Shown: positions 38,142 through 46,738, counted from the stretch's first letter. The stretch is 64,000 bases of DNA from an uncultured Roseobacter sp. (GCF_947499265.1 NZ_CANMNK010000007.1:310001-374000); one strand, 5' to 3'. The notes: generated by a model from the sequence alone, not told the origin. Made by a program: numbers and translations.

Positions 38142-38755
38142 AACTCGATGTCATCAAACTAGACGGCGGCAAGGCCGGGTCGGTCGATCTGGACGAGGCA
38201 CTCTTTGGTCTTGAGCCACGGGCCGACATCCTGCACCGCGTCGTGCGCTGGCAGCGCAATAACGCGCAGGCAGGCACGCATAAGGTCAAGACCCGTTCGG
38301 AAACTAGCTACTCGACCAAGAAGATCTATCGCCAGAAGGGCACCGGCGGCGCACGCCACGGCTCCCGCAACGCGCCGATCTTCCGCGGTGGTGGTATCTA
38401 CAAGGGCCCGACCCCGCGCAGCCACGGTCACGAGTTGACCAAGAAGTTTCGCAAGCTGGGCCTGTGCCACGCGCTTTCCGCGAAAATGAAAGCGGGCGAG
38501 CTGGTCATCATCGACGAGGCCTCCTCCGAAGGCAAAACCGCCGCTCTGGCCAAACAGGTTGCAAACCTGGGCTGGAAACGCGCGCTGGTCATCGACGGGG
38601 CGTCCGTGGACGAGAACTTCGCCCAAGCCGCGCGCAACATTGACGGTCTGGATATCCTGCCGACAATGGGCGCAAACGTATATGACATCCTCAAGCGTGA
38701 CACCCTGGTGATCACGAAGGCGGGCGTCGAAGCACTGGAGGCCCGTTTGAAATGA
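38138..38755 (+). CDS. rplD: 50S ribosomal protein L4
   Basis: This 205-residue L4 carries the long tunnel loop ([20 protein letters not shown] and [17 protein letters not shown]). The globular part binds 23S rRNA. In gammaproteobacteria L4 represses the S10 operon; that control is not established for this group. Both ends overlap neighbours by four bases (ATGA with rplC and with rplW), so translation is coupled. Confidence 0.98.
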   Translation: MKLDVIKLDGGKAGSVDLDEALFGLEPRADILHRVVRWQRNNAQAGTHKVKTRSETSYSTKKIYRQKGTGGARHGSRNAPIFRGGGIYKGPTPRSHGHELTKKFRKLGLCHALSAKMKAGELVIIDEASSEGKTAALAKQVANLGWKRALVIDGASVDENFAQAARNIDGLDILPTMGANVYDILKRDTLVITKAGVEALEARLK

Positions 38756-39048
38756 GCGCCAAGGCAGAACATTACGATGTGATCCGCAAGCCGATCATCA
38801 CCGAGAAAGCAACCATGTCGTCCGAGAACGGCGCGGTGGTTTTTGAGGTGGCGATCGACAGCAACAAGCCGCAGATCAAGGAGGCCGTCGAGGCGCTCTT
38901 TGGTGTGAAGGTCAAAGCGGTCAACACCACGATCACCAAAGGCAAAGTGAAGCGTTTCCGCGGCCAGCTCGGCAAGCGGAAGGACGTCAAGAAAGCCTAT
39001 GTGACGCTGGAAGCCGGCAACACGATTGACGTGTCTACCGGGCTCTGA
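38752..39048 (+). CDS. rplW: 50S ribosomal protein L23
   Basis: The 98-residue L23 has the opening [15 protein letters not shown] and the extended loop [20 protein letters not shown]. It sits at the tunnel exit and docks trigger factor and SRP. The ATG overlaps the rplD stop. In most bacteria rplB follows at once; here a strong terminator and an unrelated AT-rich ORF come first. Confidence 0.98.
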   Translation: MSAKAEHYDVIRKPIITEKATMSSENGAVVFEVAIDSNKPQIKEAVEALFGVKVKAVNTTITKGKVKRFRGQLGKRKDVKKAYVTLEAGNTIDVSTGL

Positions 39049-39070
39049 GTAGACATCAGAAAGAAGTTGA

Positions 39071-39107
39071 AAACCCCGGCTTTGAGAGGCCGGGGTTTTT
39101 CTTTTTG
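39071..39107 (+). terminator. Strong intrinsic terminator after rplW
   Basis: An 11-bp perfect stem (AAAACCCCGGC, 39071-39081, with GCCGGGGTTTT-type arm 39090-39100) encloses TTTGAGAG and is followed by TCTTTTTG. It lies 22 bases after rplW, inside what is normally a continuous S10 operon, so rplB must have its own promoter or rely on read-through. Confidence 0.92.
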
Positions 39108-39160
39108 CTTACACGCTGACGCGGGAAGTCGACGAGAAATATCAAAAAGAAAAGAGTGCT

Positions 39161-39703
39161 TTGAATAAGTCGAAAAAGAAATATCCAGTTGGCCCGGGTG
39201 ACTTCGTGGACGGTCAAGCGATTACGACCTTCCAAGCGCTGTGCATATTATCCGGAGCTATTTTGGCTTGTTTCGTGCTGGGCTATCTACTCGCCGGATC
39301 AATGTCTGATCAATTTATCAATTCTCTCAGACGCTTATGGTTGATAGGCCCTCGTGTAGAAAGTTATAGTAGATATTCCCCAATTTCAGTTCCTTATTAT
39401 ATCGCGACACTGATAGTGAGTTTCCCAACTTCTATTGGTGTATTAATATGTTTCAAAAACAGATATTTGGGTAAAAAACGTGGCCATAGAAACTTGAGCG
39501 CAGAGCTCTTTAGACGTGCGCTGATCGCAATGTCGTTCGCTATGCTCATATTCATGATCGTTAACTTCATGCCGATAAGCGATCCAAATGGTGTTTCTGC
39601 GCCCCTATTCTTCCCAGCTTTACCGGTTTTGGGTCCCTTGGCTGCCATGTTGCTTCCAGTCGGGTTTATGCAATTTTTTCCTTGGATCTATAAAAATAGT
39701 TGA
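39161..39703 (+). CDS. AT-rich orphan membrane protein inserted between rplW and rplB
   Basis: The product is 180 residues from a TTG start. It has a short basic N-terminus (NKSKKKYPVGPGDF) and about four hydrophobic helices: ALCILSGAILACFVLGYLLA, YYIATLIVSFPTSIGVLICF, ALIAMSFAMLIFMIVNFM and a C-terminal pair around FFPALPVLGPLAAMLLPVGF. Codon use (ATA, TTA, AGA) and base composition are clearly AT-richer than the ribosomal genes on both sides. I recognise no family. It has probably been acquired. Start and expression are uncertain. Confidence 0.6.
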   Translation: MNKSKKKYPVGPGDFVDGQAITTFQALCILSGAILACFVLGYLLAGSMSDQFINSLRRLWLIGPRVESYSRYSPISVPYYIATLIVSFPTSIGVLICFKNRYLGKKRGHRNLSAELFRRALIAMSFAMLIFMIVNFMPISDPNGVSAPLFFPALPVLGPLAAMLLPVGFMQFFPWIYKNS

Positions 39704-39827
39704 GGGTGCCGGTATGTTGATTGCGGAGCCATCTTTCTGACATGCGTGAAAAAATGCGCCAACGGTCCTGTTGAAGTTCGCGGAGCGCCATCAAATGCTG
39801 ATCCACGACAATAAGGTCGTCTGACAT
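39666..39827 (-). CDS. Possible 53-residue minus-strand ORF
   Basis: An ATG at 39827 opens a 53-residue frame (MSDDLIVVDQHLMALREL, later DRWRIFSRMSERWLRNQH) with coding-like codon choice. It overlaps the end of the plus-strand membrane ORF by 38 bases. No clear Shine-Dalgarno sequence was seen and no family is recognised. It may be a small real gene, the end of a decayed gene, or chance. Confidence 0.25.
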   Translation of the reverse strand: MSDDLIVVDQHLMALRELQQDRWRIFSRMSERWLRNQHTGTLNYFYRSKEKIA

Positions 39828-39870
39828 CTTGACCCGCCCTCGCGTCTTTAATAAGTGAACCCATCGGCAC

Positions 39871-39897
39871 AGCCCCGGATTCGTCCGGGGCTTCGCC
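39871..39897 (+). terminator. UUCG hairpin upstream of rplB
   Basis: AGCCCCGGA (39871-39879) and TCCGGGGCT (39884-39892) form a perfect 9-bp stem around TTCG. TCGCCTTTG follows, a poor U-tract. It could end transcription from the orphan ORF. About 50 bases later comes TATACC followed by CCATAGGCGC (39941-39954), a possible -10 without a convincing -35, just before rplB. Confidence 0.45.
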
Positions 39898-39991
39898 TTT
39901 GTCCGTATGGACATCCAAGTCGGGCACCTACGGGGGCCTTTATACCATAGGCGCTTCACCGCGCCGTACAGCAAAACGGAAGACAGACAAC

Positions 39992-40834
39992 ATGGCACTC
40001 AAGTCGTATAAACCGACGACGCCGGGCCAGCGTGGGCTGGTACTGATCGACCGTTCGGAGCTCTGGAAAGGCCGCCCGGTCAAAGCCCTCACAGAAGGCT
40101 TGACCAAGAATGGCGGACGGAACAACACCGGACGGATCACGATGCGCCGCAAAGGCGGCGGGGCCAAGCGCCTCTACCGGATCGTTGACTTCAAGCGGAA
40201 CAAACTGGATGTGGCGGCCACGGTCGAACGCATCGAATATGACCCCAACCGCACAGCCTTTATCGCCCTCGTGAAATACGAAGACGGTGAGCAGGCCTAC
40301 ATTCTGGCGCCGCAGCGTCTGGCCGTAGGTGACAGCGTGGTTGCGTCGCAAAAAGCAGATATCAAACCCGGCAACGCGATGCCTTTCTCTGGCATGCCCA
40401 TCGGGACAATCGTGCACAACATCGAGATGAAGCCCGGCAAGGGTGGTCAGATCGCCCGTGCCGCCGGCACCTACGCACAATTCGTCGGCCGCGATGGTGG
40501 CTACGCTCAGATCCGTCTGAGCTCTGGCGAGCTGCGTCTGGTGCGTCAGGAATGCATGGCCACCGTGGGTGCCGTCAGCAACCCCGACAACTCCAACCAG
40601 AACTACGGTAAAGCGGGCCGCATGCGTCACAAGGGCATTCGCCCGTCTGTGCGTGGTGTTGTTATGAACCCGATCGACCACCCGCATGGTGGTGGTGAAG
40701 GCCGGACCTCTGGTGGTCGTCACCCGGTGACGCCTTGGGGCAAGCCGACAAAGGGTGCAAAGACCCGGAACAAGAAAAAAGCGTCCAGCAAGCTTATCCT
40801 GCGCTCGCGGCACGCCAAGAAGAAGGGGCGTTAA
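39992..40834 (+). CDS. rplB: 50S ribosomal protein L2
   Basis: The 280-residue L2 starts at ATG 39992. Conserved blocks include [20 protein letters not shown], the RNA-binding core, and the C-terminal loop [19 protein letters not shown], whose His is essential for peptidyl transfer. It begins the second S10 block (rplB, rpsS, rplV, rpsC, rplP), separated from rplW by about 940 bases of foreign-looking DNA. Confidence 0.98.
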   Translation: MALKSYKPTTPGQRGLVLIDRSELWKGRPVKALTEGLTKNGGRNNTGRITMRRKGGGAKRLYRIVDFKRNKLDVAATVERIEYDPNRTAFIALVKYEDGEQAYILAPQRLAVGDSVVASQKADIKPGNAMPFSGMPIGTIVHNIEMKPGKGGQIARAAGTYAQFVGRDGGYAQIRLSSGELRLVRQECMATVGAVSNPDNSNQNYGKAGRMRHKGIRPSVRGVVMNPIDHPHGGGEGRTSGGRHPVTPWGKPTKGAKTRNKKKASSKLILRSRHAKKKGR

Positions 40835-40837
40835 TCT

Positions 40838-41116
40838 ATGTCTCGTTCAGTATGGAAAGGTCCTTTTGTCGACAGCTACGTGTTGAAAAAGGCCGAAGCG
40901 TCCCGCGAAAGCGGCCGCAACGAAGTGATCAAGATCTGGTCGCGCCGCTCGACAATCCTGCCCCAGTTTGTGGGCCTGACGTTCGGTGTCTACAACGGTC
41001 ACAAGCACATCCCTGTCAACGTCAGCGAAGACATGATTGGTCAGAAGTTTGGTGAGTATTCGCCAACGCGGACCTACTACGGTCATGCCGCCGACAAAAA
41101 AGCGAAGCGGAAGTAA
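40838..41116 (+). CDS. rpsS: 30S ribosomal protein S19
   Basis: The 92-residue protein opens [19 protein letters not shown] and keeps the [20 protein letters not shown] core and the [20 protein letters not shown] region. It pairs with S13 in the 30S head near the A-site tRNA. It starts 3 bases after rplB and ends 3 bases before rplV. Confidence 0.98.
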   Translation: MSRSVWKGPFVDSYVLKKAEASRESGRNEVIKIWSRRSTILPQFVGLTFGVYNGHKHIPVNVSEDMIGQKFGEYSPTRTYYGHAADKKAKRK

Positions 41117-41119
41117 GCC

Positions 41120-41500
41120 ATGAGCAAGGATAAAAATCCCCGCCGCGTGGCTGACAACGAAGCAATGGCAAAACTGCGCATGCTTCGTACATCCCCGCAG
41201 AAACTGAACCTCGTCGCCGCGATGATCCGGGGCAAGAAGGTGGACAAGGCCCTGACGGACCTGACCTTCTCCAAGAAACGGATCGCTCTGGACGTGAAGA
41301 AATGCCTTCAGTCCGCCATCGCGAACGCGGAAAACAACCACAACCTCGACGTCGACGAATTGGTCGTCGCTGAGGCCTATGTGGGTAAAAACCTGACCAT
41401 GAAGCGTGGACGCCCGCGCGCGCGTGGCCGGTTCGGCAAGATCATAAAGCCGTTCTCGGAAATCACGATCAAGGTGCGTCAGGTAGAGGAGCAAGCCTAA
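41120..41500 (+). CDS. rplV: 50S ribosomal protein L22
   Basis: This 126-residue L22 includes the helix [20 protein letters not shown] and the tunnel-lining hairpin [19 protein letters not shown], where macrolide-resistance changes occur in other species. GGAAG precedes the ATG. The stop TAA shares its last base with the rpsC ATG. Confidence 0.98.
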   Translation: MSKDKNPRRVADNEAMAKLRMLRTSPQKLNLVAAMIRGKKVDKALTDLTFSKKRIALDVKKCLQSAIANAENNHNLDVDELVVAEAYVGKNLTMKRGRPRARGRFGKIIKPFSEITIKVRQVEEQA

Positions 41501-42207
41501 TGGGTAACAAAGTCAATCCGATTGGCATGCGCCTGCAGGTGAACCGCACCTGGGACAGCCGCTGGTATGCCGACACGAAAGATTACGGGGATCTTCTGCT
41601 GGAAGACCTCGCGATCCGTGAATTCATCAAGAAAGAGTGTCATCAGGCCGGTGTGGCCCGTGTGATCATCGAGCGTCCGCACAAGAAGTGCCGCGTCACG
41701 ATCCACACAGCCCGCCCCGGTGTCATCATCGGCAAGAAAGGTGCAGACATCGAAGGCCTGCGCCAGAAGATCGCCAAGATGACCGACAGCGAGCTGCACC
41801 TCAACATCGTTGAAGTGCGCAAGCCCGAGCTGGACGCGGCATTGGTCGGTGAGAGCATTGCACAGCAGCTGGAGCGTCGGGTGTCTTTCCGCCGCGCCAT
41901 GAAACGTGCGGTTCAGAACGCCATGCGTATGGGCGCCCTTGGCATTCGTGTGAACGTCGCGGGCCGCCTTGGCGGTGCCGAGATCGCGCGGACTGAATGG
42001 TACCGCGAAGGCCGCGTGCCTTTGCATACCCTGCGGGCCGACATCGATTACGCACATGTGGAAGCGACGACTGCCTATGGCATCATCGGGATCAAGACCT
42101 GGATCTTCAAAGGCGAGATCATGGAGCACGATCCGGCCGCGCGTGACCGTAAAGCACAGGAACTCCAAGATGGCCCAGCACCCCGCGGTGCAGGCGGTCG
42201 TCGCTAA
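41500..42207 (+). CDS. rpsC: 30S ribosomal protein S3
   Basis: The 235-residue S3 opens [20 protein letters not shown]. The KH domain carries the GKKG loop in [19 protein letters not shown]. The C-terminal half holds [20 protein letters not shown], part of the mRNA-entry helicase surface. GAGGAG stands before the ATG, which overlaps the rplV stop. rplP follows after 13 bases. Confidence 0.98.
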   Translation: MGNKVNPIGMRLQVNRTWDSRWYADTKDYGDLLLEDLAIREFIKKECHQAGVARVIIERPHKKCRVTIHTARPGVIIGKKGADIEGLRQKIAKMTDSELHLNIVEVRKPELDAALVGESIAQQLERRVSFRRAMKRAVQNAMRMGALGIRVNVAGRLGGAEIARTEWYREGRVPLHTLRADIDYAHVEATTAYGIIGIKTWIFKGEIMEHDPAARDRKAQELQDGPAPRGAGGRR

Positions 42208-42220
42208 GGGGGAATGACAG

Positions 42221-42634
42221 ATGCTACAACCAAAACGCACGAAATTCCGCAAGCAGTTCAAGGGCTCGATCAAGGGCTTGGCGAAGGGCGGGTCTGACCT
42301 GAACTTCGGCACCTATGGCCTCAAGGCCATTGAGCCCGAGCGGGTCACAGCCCGTCAGATCGAAGCGGCACGCCGCGCGATGACGCGTCACATGAAACGT
42401 CAGGGCCGGGTCTGGATTCGGATTTTCCCGGATGTGCCGGTCACGGCCAAACCCATCGAAGTTCGGATGGGTAAAGGTAAAGGCTCCGTCGACCGTTGGG
42501 CGGCGAAGGTCAAGCCGGGCCGCGTGATGTTCGAGATCGACGGTGTGAATGACGACGTCGCCCGCGAGGCCCTGCGTCTGGCAGCGATGAAGCTGCCGAT
42601 CAAGACACGGGTCGTGGTCAGAGAAGATTGGTAA
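42221..42634 (+). CDS. rplP: 50S ribosomal protein L16
   Basis: The 137-residue L16 has the opening [20 protein letters not shown], the [20 protein letters not shown] core and the [20 protein letters not shown] loop. It contacts the A-site tRNA elbow. AAGGGGGA precedes the ATG. A 9-bp hairpin, GAGAAGATT/AATCTTCTC (42621-42641), spans its stop codon. rpmC, its usual neighbour, is 4.2 kb away here. Confidence 0.98.
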   Translation: MLQPKRTKFRKQFKGSIKGLAKGGSDLNFGTYGLKAIEPERVTARQIEAARRAMTRHMKRQGRVWIRIFPDVPVTAKPIEVRMGKGKGSVDRWAAKVKPGRVMFEIDGVNDDVAREALRLAAMKLPIKTRVVVREDW

Positions 42635-42644
42635 TCTTCTCTGA

Positions 42645-42687
42645 GTGCGGTGTAGCGGGTTTTCCCAGAAAACCTGCGGGCCGGCAC
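42645..42687 (+). repeat. Palindromic element, copy A (forward)
   Basis: These 43 bases, starting GTGCGGTGTAGCGGG, contain the inner stem GCGGGTTTTC/GAAAACCTGC (42655-42664 with 42668-42677) and outer arms GTGCGG/CCGGCAC. A near-identical copy lies in reverse orientation at 43399-43440 (40 of 43 positions, allowing one gap). It begins 11 bases after the rplP stop. Confidence 0.85.
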
Positions 42688-42704
42688 CCGGTAGAAATTG
42701 AGAG

Positions 42705-42733
42705 CCTCCGCTGAGACATCAGCGGGGGTTTTT
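42705..42733 (+). terminator. Intrinsic terminator after rplP
   Basis: A 10-bp stem with one G-U pair, CCTCCGCTGA (42705-42714) with TCAGCGGGGG (42719-42728), has a GACA loop and is followed by TTTTTAA. It closes the rplB-rplP block 70 bases after the rplP stop. Confidence 0.9.
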
Positions 42734-42884
42734 AATTGGGTCTGCGCCGAGCCATATGCCTCCAATCCTCTTGAAGCGATCAACTGAATCTAAGAACACT
42801 CTATGCGTTTATCTCGTCTGCATGTTTCCCGCATAGGTATGTCGCAACTGTTGAACAAAAAATGTGTATGAGAAGGCCGCTGTT

Positions 42885-43235
42885 ATGAAGAAATATCTAT
42901 TGTTGATCGCATTCGGATTGATGTCGGCCTGTGCGACACAGATCATGCAAGGCTATGTCGGCCGCGACATAACAGAAGTTGTTTTGGACTATGGCAAACC
43001 TACCAATGTGGTGGAACTTCCGGATGGGCGGACAGCATTCCAATGGAATAGAACGACTTCATATACCGCTCCGATCACGACCAATATATATGGTAGTGGA
43101 AGCTACGCGACCGCTACGACATACGGCGGTGGAACGAGTTATAGTGACTGCCTCTACACACTGTTTGCACAACCAAACGCACAAGGTTCGTTTACTGTAA
43201 CTGGCTATAAGGAACCCAGCTTTAGTTGCCTATGA
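42885..43235 (+). CDS. Small putative lipoprotein
   Basis: From the ATG at 42885 (GAGAAGG eight bases upstream) the product is 116 residues. A signal peptide (MKKYLLLIAFGLMSAC) ends in lipobox MSAC, with Cys16. The mature start (MQGYVGRDITEVVLDYGKPT) resembles the small BamE/OsmE-like fold family, where G-D-x-x-x-V-x-x-x-x-G-x-P recurs; that likeness is by eye. The C-terminal half is rich in Thr, Tyr, Ser and Gly with two Cys. It sits between the inverted palindromic elements. Confidence 0.65.
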   Translation: MKKYLLLIAFGLMSACATQIMQGYVGRDITEVVLDYGKPTNVVELPDGRTAFQWNRTTSYTAPITTNIYGSGSYATATTYGGGTSYSDCLYTLFAQPNAQGSFTVTGYKEPSFSCL

Positions 43236-43398
43236 AGGTTAGCGGTGCTTCGGTGGCAAAAAAGGCGTTGCAAAGGTATCAATCAAGGCCGCTTTGCTCG
43301 AACTCCCCAATGAAAGGCGAAACGACCCACTCATAGAGTTTCTTGAGATCGCTGTTTTTGTTGCTATGCATCTTTTGTTGCTCTGTCCTTGCGACGGA

Positions 43399-43440
43399 GT
43401 GCGGCCCGCAGGTTTTCTACGAAAACCCGCTACACCGCAC
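43399..43440 (-). repeat. Palindromic element, copy B (reverse)
   Basis: Read on the minus strand, these 42 bases match copy A except at two substitutions and one missing G. This copy is the more perfect hairpin: outer GTGCGG/CCGCAC and inner GCGGGTTTTC/GAAAACCTGC with a 3-base loop. It lies at the far side of the lipoprotein gene, next to another hairpin at 43442-43490. Confidence 0.85.
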
Positions 43441-43441
43441 G

Positions 43442-43490
43442 CGTCTCATTCAACTGGCTGGGCTAGACCCAGCTGTAGTTGAATGAGACG
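43442..43490. repeat. Long perfect hairpin at the end of the oxygenase gene
   Basis: CGTCTCATTCAACT (43442-43455) and AGTTGAATGAGACG (43477-43490) pair perfectly over 14 bp. An inner 7-bp stem, GGCTGGG with CCCAGCT (43456-43474), extends the structure. It covers the last codons and stop of the minus-strand oxygenase gene. No U-tract follows on either side, so it may stabilise the mRNA 3' end rather than terminate. Confidence 0.7.
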
Positions 43491-44083
43491 GAAATTCGTT
43501 CCTCTTCCGCCATGTTCAGTGGGACTTCGTGGCGCAGCCAGCTTTCCCAGAGGAGCACCTCGCCAGTTTCGGGCGTGACGTAATGGAAGCTGCGCATCTC
43601 GGGGCGGGCGTCTTTCACACGGGCGGGTGCGGCCATCATCATCGGCAGCCGCGGGTCCTCGAATTTGATTGCGCTCGCGCCGGGGGGAACGGTCACGTAG
43701 GTCGTGCCGCTGATGACACTTTGCGGGTGGATGTGTGACGTATGGATGCCGCCGGGGGGCAGGATGTTGATCCAGATGTCCTCCAACTTCAGCTTGCGGC
43801 CATCGAGGTTGAATTCAAGGTCTTTAGTGAAGGCTTTGACGTGTTTGTTCAGGGCCTTGACCAGATCCTTGAAGATCGGGAAGCGGTAGGGCAGGTCGGT
43901 CAGTGAGGCGTAACTGGTGTAGCCCGGGTAGCCGTTTTCGTCGCACCACTCCTGGCCCGCCTCGTCATCTTCAGCGATGGACCAGCACGAGGCCTCAAGT
44001 TCGGCGGTGTCGATAGGCTTGCCCTGCTCAGAAAGGGTGGCGCGGTAGAGGCGAGTCACGAAGAGGGATTCGATGTCAGACAT
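43463..44083 (-). CDS. Putative 2OG-Fe(II) oxygenase (TIGR02466-like)
   Basis: The 206-residue protein has the double-stranded beta-helix iron site of 2-oxoglutarate oxygenases. HTSHIHPQSVISG carries candidate ligands His117 and His119, WESWLRHEVP carries His185, and Arg196 in RISVSFNYSW is the probable 2-oxoglutarate anchor. The arrangement matches the TIGR02466 family, whose members lie near varied genes and have no known substrate. It is on the opposite strand to the ribosomal genes, within the 4.2-kb insert between rplP and rpmC. Confidence 0.8.
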   Translation of the reverse strand: MSDIESLFVTRLYRATLSEQGKPIDTAELEASCWSIAEDDEAGQEWCDENGYPGYTSYASLTDLPYRFPIFKDLVKALNKHVKAFTKDLEFNLDGRKLKLEDIWINILPPGGIHTSHIHPQSVISGTTYVTVPPGASAIKFEDPRLPMMMAAPARVKDARPEMRSFHYVTPETGEVLLWESWLRHEVPLNMAEEERISVSFNYSWV

Positions 44084-44806
44084 GCGTCTGTCTTATCCGA
44101 GCCGTGCGGTGCTGGCGAGTGGGTTAACCGTGCGGCTGCGCAACACTTGATCCGGTGCACATGCGGTAGGACGGGGCCGCGACGCGGAACCCAGGGTTAA
44201 CGCTATAAAGACACCGGGTTCCGCGGACATGCCATACATACACAGTGCGTGCACACACTGCGCACTGAGTGTGCGCATTTGGCGGGATTAAGGCATCTCG
44301 CGGCTCGCGGTAGGACAAGGGTGGCGATGCTTAAACGGCCAGCTTGCGGGACAAATCGGACTTGTGCAGAAGCAGCTATTGATGACGCAGCAAGTGTTTG
44401 CATTTGCGGCGTAGCTTATTTGGCAGTGCAGCATATTTCACCAAATCGACCGTTCCATTGGCCGATCCTCGCTGTTCCCACAACGGGCCTTCGCGGCGGT
44501 CTTTCCTAACCACATGATGCAGTCTTAGCGACCGTCTCGCCAAGCTCTCGGCGGGTGCTTTTGCTTGGAACAAGGAATTGTGGCTTGCTCCCTTGCGGAG
44601 GAAGGCGTCGTTTTGTACTCCAACTTGCGCATGTTTCTCTGCGGAAATCGTGGGGAGCGATGACCGGGATCTGATGCGGTTCGCCTTGCGTGTCGCACAG
44701 GGCCCGAAGGGATTGCAGCCGCCGGTTGACAGGGGCGATCCTCAAGTCAGTGTTTTGGAGGAGTAGATCCGTGAACCGCGGGGGTGTCTGATCTGAGGGT
44801 TCATTT
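44084..44806. other. 723-base region without a convincing gene
   Basis: No frame here has a recognisable product or a good start with a ribosome site. Short repeats occur, including TGCGCAC/GTGCGCA (44259-44277) inside a GTGC-rich stretch. The short open frames on either strand lack family features. It may be decayed coding sequence. Confidence 0.5.
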
Positions 44807-45424
44807 GTGGACAAAACCGCCGCGTTAACAATGATTCCGGTTTATTGGGAGTTTGTTAACTATCTTCTTGCCAAGGGCAATCGGTGCATGTTTTGGTTGA
44901 ATGCAACTGCTTTGTGCAATTTCTGGTCGGCTGTTCTTGTAAAGAAGATTTTCCTGATTTTCATCCTGTTGCATGCGTTATTTGATCATCGGAGTTTCGC
45001 CGAGGGACAGAAGTTTGCTCACTGCGCGGCGATTTGGTCAGATTACGTCGAATTGGGGCGGCATTTGCTGGGGTGCAACGAAAGGGAAGCACCAACACTC
45101 TTGTTCGTTGGAACAGGTGGCGAGATTCACAACCGCTTGGGCGAACGGGTCGAACTTGATACCCTAAGAACAGTTCAGGGGCATGAAACATCTCTTTCAG
45201 TGATTTTTGATGGCGAAATTGGCGACAAGCCTAAGGACTGCCCATTGAACGTTTGCACGGTCGCCAATGCCCGATTGGAACCGCTCACCTACTGGAAAGT
45301 AAACCTTCCATATGAACCGTCGATCTTAAGGGGCGCAACCTCGAGTGGAGCGGGACCTCTTGATTTTTTGTCGAATGCTTCAAGACATTTTTTTTATAAC
45401 TTTGGATGCTTCGAAAAATATTAG
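44807..45424 (+). CDS. Hypothetical protein, possibly exported
   Basis: A GTG at 44807 opens 205 residues; an internal ATG at 44888 is an alternative. A hydrophobic stretch (VKKIFLIFILLHALFDHRSF) followed by AEGQKFAHC looks like a signal peptide preceding a Cys-containing mature domain of about 135 residues. No motif is recognised. Codon use is AT-richer than the ribosomal genes. It lies in the insert between rplP and rpmC with other orphan sequence. Confidence 0.45.
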   Translation: MDKTAALTMIPVYWEFVNYLLAKGNRCMFWLNATALCNFWSAVLVKKIFLIFILLHALFDHRSFAEGQKFAHCAAIWSDYVELGRHLLGCNEREAPTLLFVGTGGEIHNRLGERVELDTLRTVQGHETSLSVIFDGEIGDKPKDCPLNVCTVANARLEPLTYWKVNLPYEPSILRGATSSGAGPLDFLSNASRHFFYNFGCFEKY

Positions 45425-45466
45425 CTCTAGAGAAAAGCTTAACTGTAATCGTAGGAGTAGTTCTTC

Positions 45467-45661
45467 GTGAAGGACAATCGTCACTTTCGTAGGTTGGCTT
45501 GGACCATTTTTACTTGGTTTTTCTGTTTGGCCATTTTTCTGTACGCGGACGACCAAGCTGCTAGTGAAACAAGAGGGTTTATTTTGTTGGAGCTTTTCGC
45601 AAAATTTGGCTGGATATATGTAATATTTACTATATTTCAATATGTTAGGAATCTTAGATGA
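45467..45661 (+). CDS. Small membrane protein, unknown
   Basis: This 64-residue frame starts at GTG 45467 with AGGAG about 10 bases upstream. It has two hydrophobic segments (LAWTIFTWFFCLAIFLYA and FILLELFAKFGWIYVIFTIF) and a basic end. It is AT-rich. Its stop overlaps a following ATG (ATGA at 45658). It could be an immunity-like or orphan peptide; nothing supports a specific role. Confidence 0.4.
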   Translation: MKDNRHFRRLAWTIFTWFFCLAIFLYADDQAASETRGFILLELFAKFGWIYVIFTIFQYVRNLR

Positions 45662-45770
45662 ACCAGTTTGTTCGCGCTGACGACGAGCAAGTGGAGATTG
45701 CAGGAAAAGTTTTTGGACTGGGCTTTGAATATTCAATTGGCCAATTGGATCAACTTGGAGATTTTAACTC

Positions 45771-46291
45771 AGCCCCCGGAAAAGCTTTTGGAACGGTGAA
45801 AGGATTCGTATTGTCAGCCAGTTGTTTGACACGGCAAATAGAGGCCAGGGACTTGAAGTCATTGAGTTCAGCGACGGAGTCATTTGGTCGCGTGATGATA
45901 TTGAAGCGAATACGAAGACGGAAGGGACCTCGGGCAACGATACTCTGATTGGTACGCAAGCGGGGGATAACATCTATGGTTTTGCCGGTAATGACACTCT
46001 AAATGGTGGTCAAGGCAGCGATGTCCTCACGGGAGGGAGGGATTCCGACGTTTTGACTGGATCTGCGGGCGCCGACCAGTTTGTGTTCACGGCAAACGAT
46101 GGTGCGGACACCATCTCGGACTTTGCGATTAACGCCGATCTCATCGTGTTCAATGTGCCGGATTGGTGTTCGGAGACCTAACGCTGTCTGAGGCAAACGG
46201 AAACACCAGCATTGATTATGTATCAGGCTCGATCATCCTGGAGGGCGTTGCCAGCGCCACGCTGGATGAACAGGACTTTGTGTTCGTGTAA
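45771..46291 (+). pseudogene. Decayed RTX (hemolysin-type calcium-binding) protein, C-terminal part
   Basis: One frame reads WNGERIRIVSQLFDTA, then GLEVIEFSDGVIW. It continues into six RTX nonapeptides, among them GNDTLI, GDNIY, GNDTLN, GSDVLT and GADQFV, and then DFAINADLIVF. It stops at 46179-46181. The rest of the domain continues in another frame from about 46160: FGDLTLSEANGNTSIDYV, IILEGVAS, and a stop at 46289. A frameshift near 46147-46160 therefore splits it, and a stop at 45765 cuts it from any N-terminus. An overlapping 96-codon frame (45658-45948) may hold another displaced part. RTX repeats bind calcium in proteins secreted by type I systems. Confidence 0.75.
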
Positions 46292-46738
46292 GCAAAAAAC
46301 CTGATCAAGGCGAGACTGAAGGTGCCGACAGCAGGGCCTTTGCAAGTATAAATGCACAAAGAGCGGCCTTTGGCGCGTGCGCAGCAAACTCACGGTTTGC
46401 CCCGCGACCTGTGAGTTCGGGCAATAAATCTCGCTGCGGTATGCATGAACGGCAGCTCCTCGCGCCACGTAGCAGCGCTGATGATGCTGCGGTTGCCGCG
46501 ATTTTCGTGCTGCGTGCGCGCGCAGCGAGAAATTGGCACTTCCGGTGTGGGCTCAATACTGCCATTCAAATCGTTGGCAGACATGTGATGTAAGGCACCC
46601 CACGGTGTTTGCTGACTGGGACTTTGGCAGGGCTGGAGCCTCCTCGGTTGCGCCTTAGGCAAGAGTAGGGTGTGAGAAGGGCTCAGCCCGGCCATAGCGC
46701 AGCCTTCCACCGGTATGATTTGCCAAGGGAATAAGGGG
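46292..46738. other. Intergenic region before the rpmC promoter
   Basis: These 447 bases carry no gene that I can support. Open frames are short, lack ribosome sites and show no family features. The region lies between the RTX remnant and the rpmC promoter and is probably debris of the same insert. Confidence 0.5.

Noticed and set aside
44084-44806. Short frames on both strands as genes
   Set aside because: None has a ribosome site, family feature or coding-like codon pattern.
45658-45948. Separate 96-residue gene starting at the ATG overlapping the small membrane ORF
   Set aside because: Its second half lies over the RTX remnant in a different frame and becomes unlikely sequence rich in Arg and Ser; it is better seen as part of the decayed gene.
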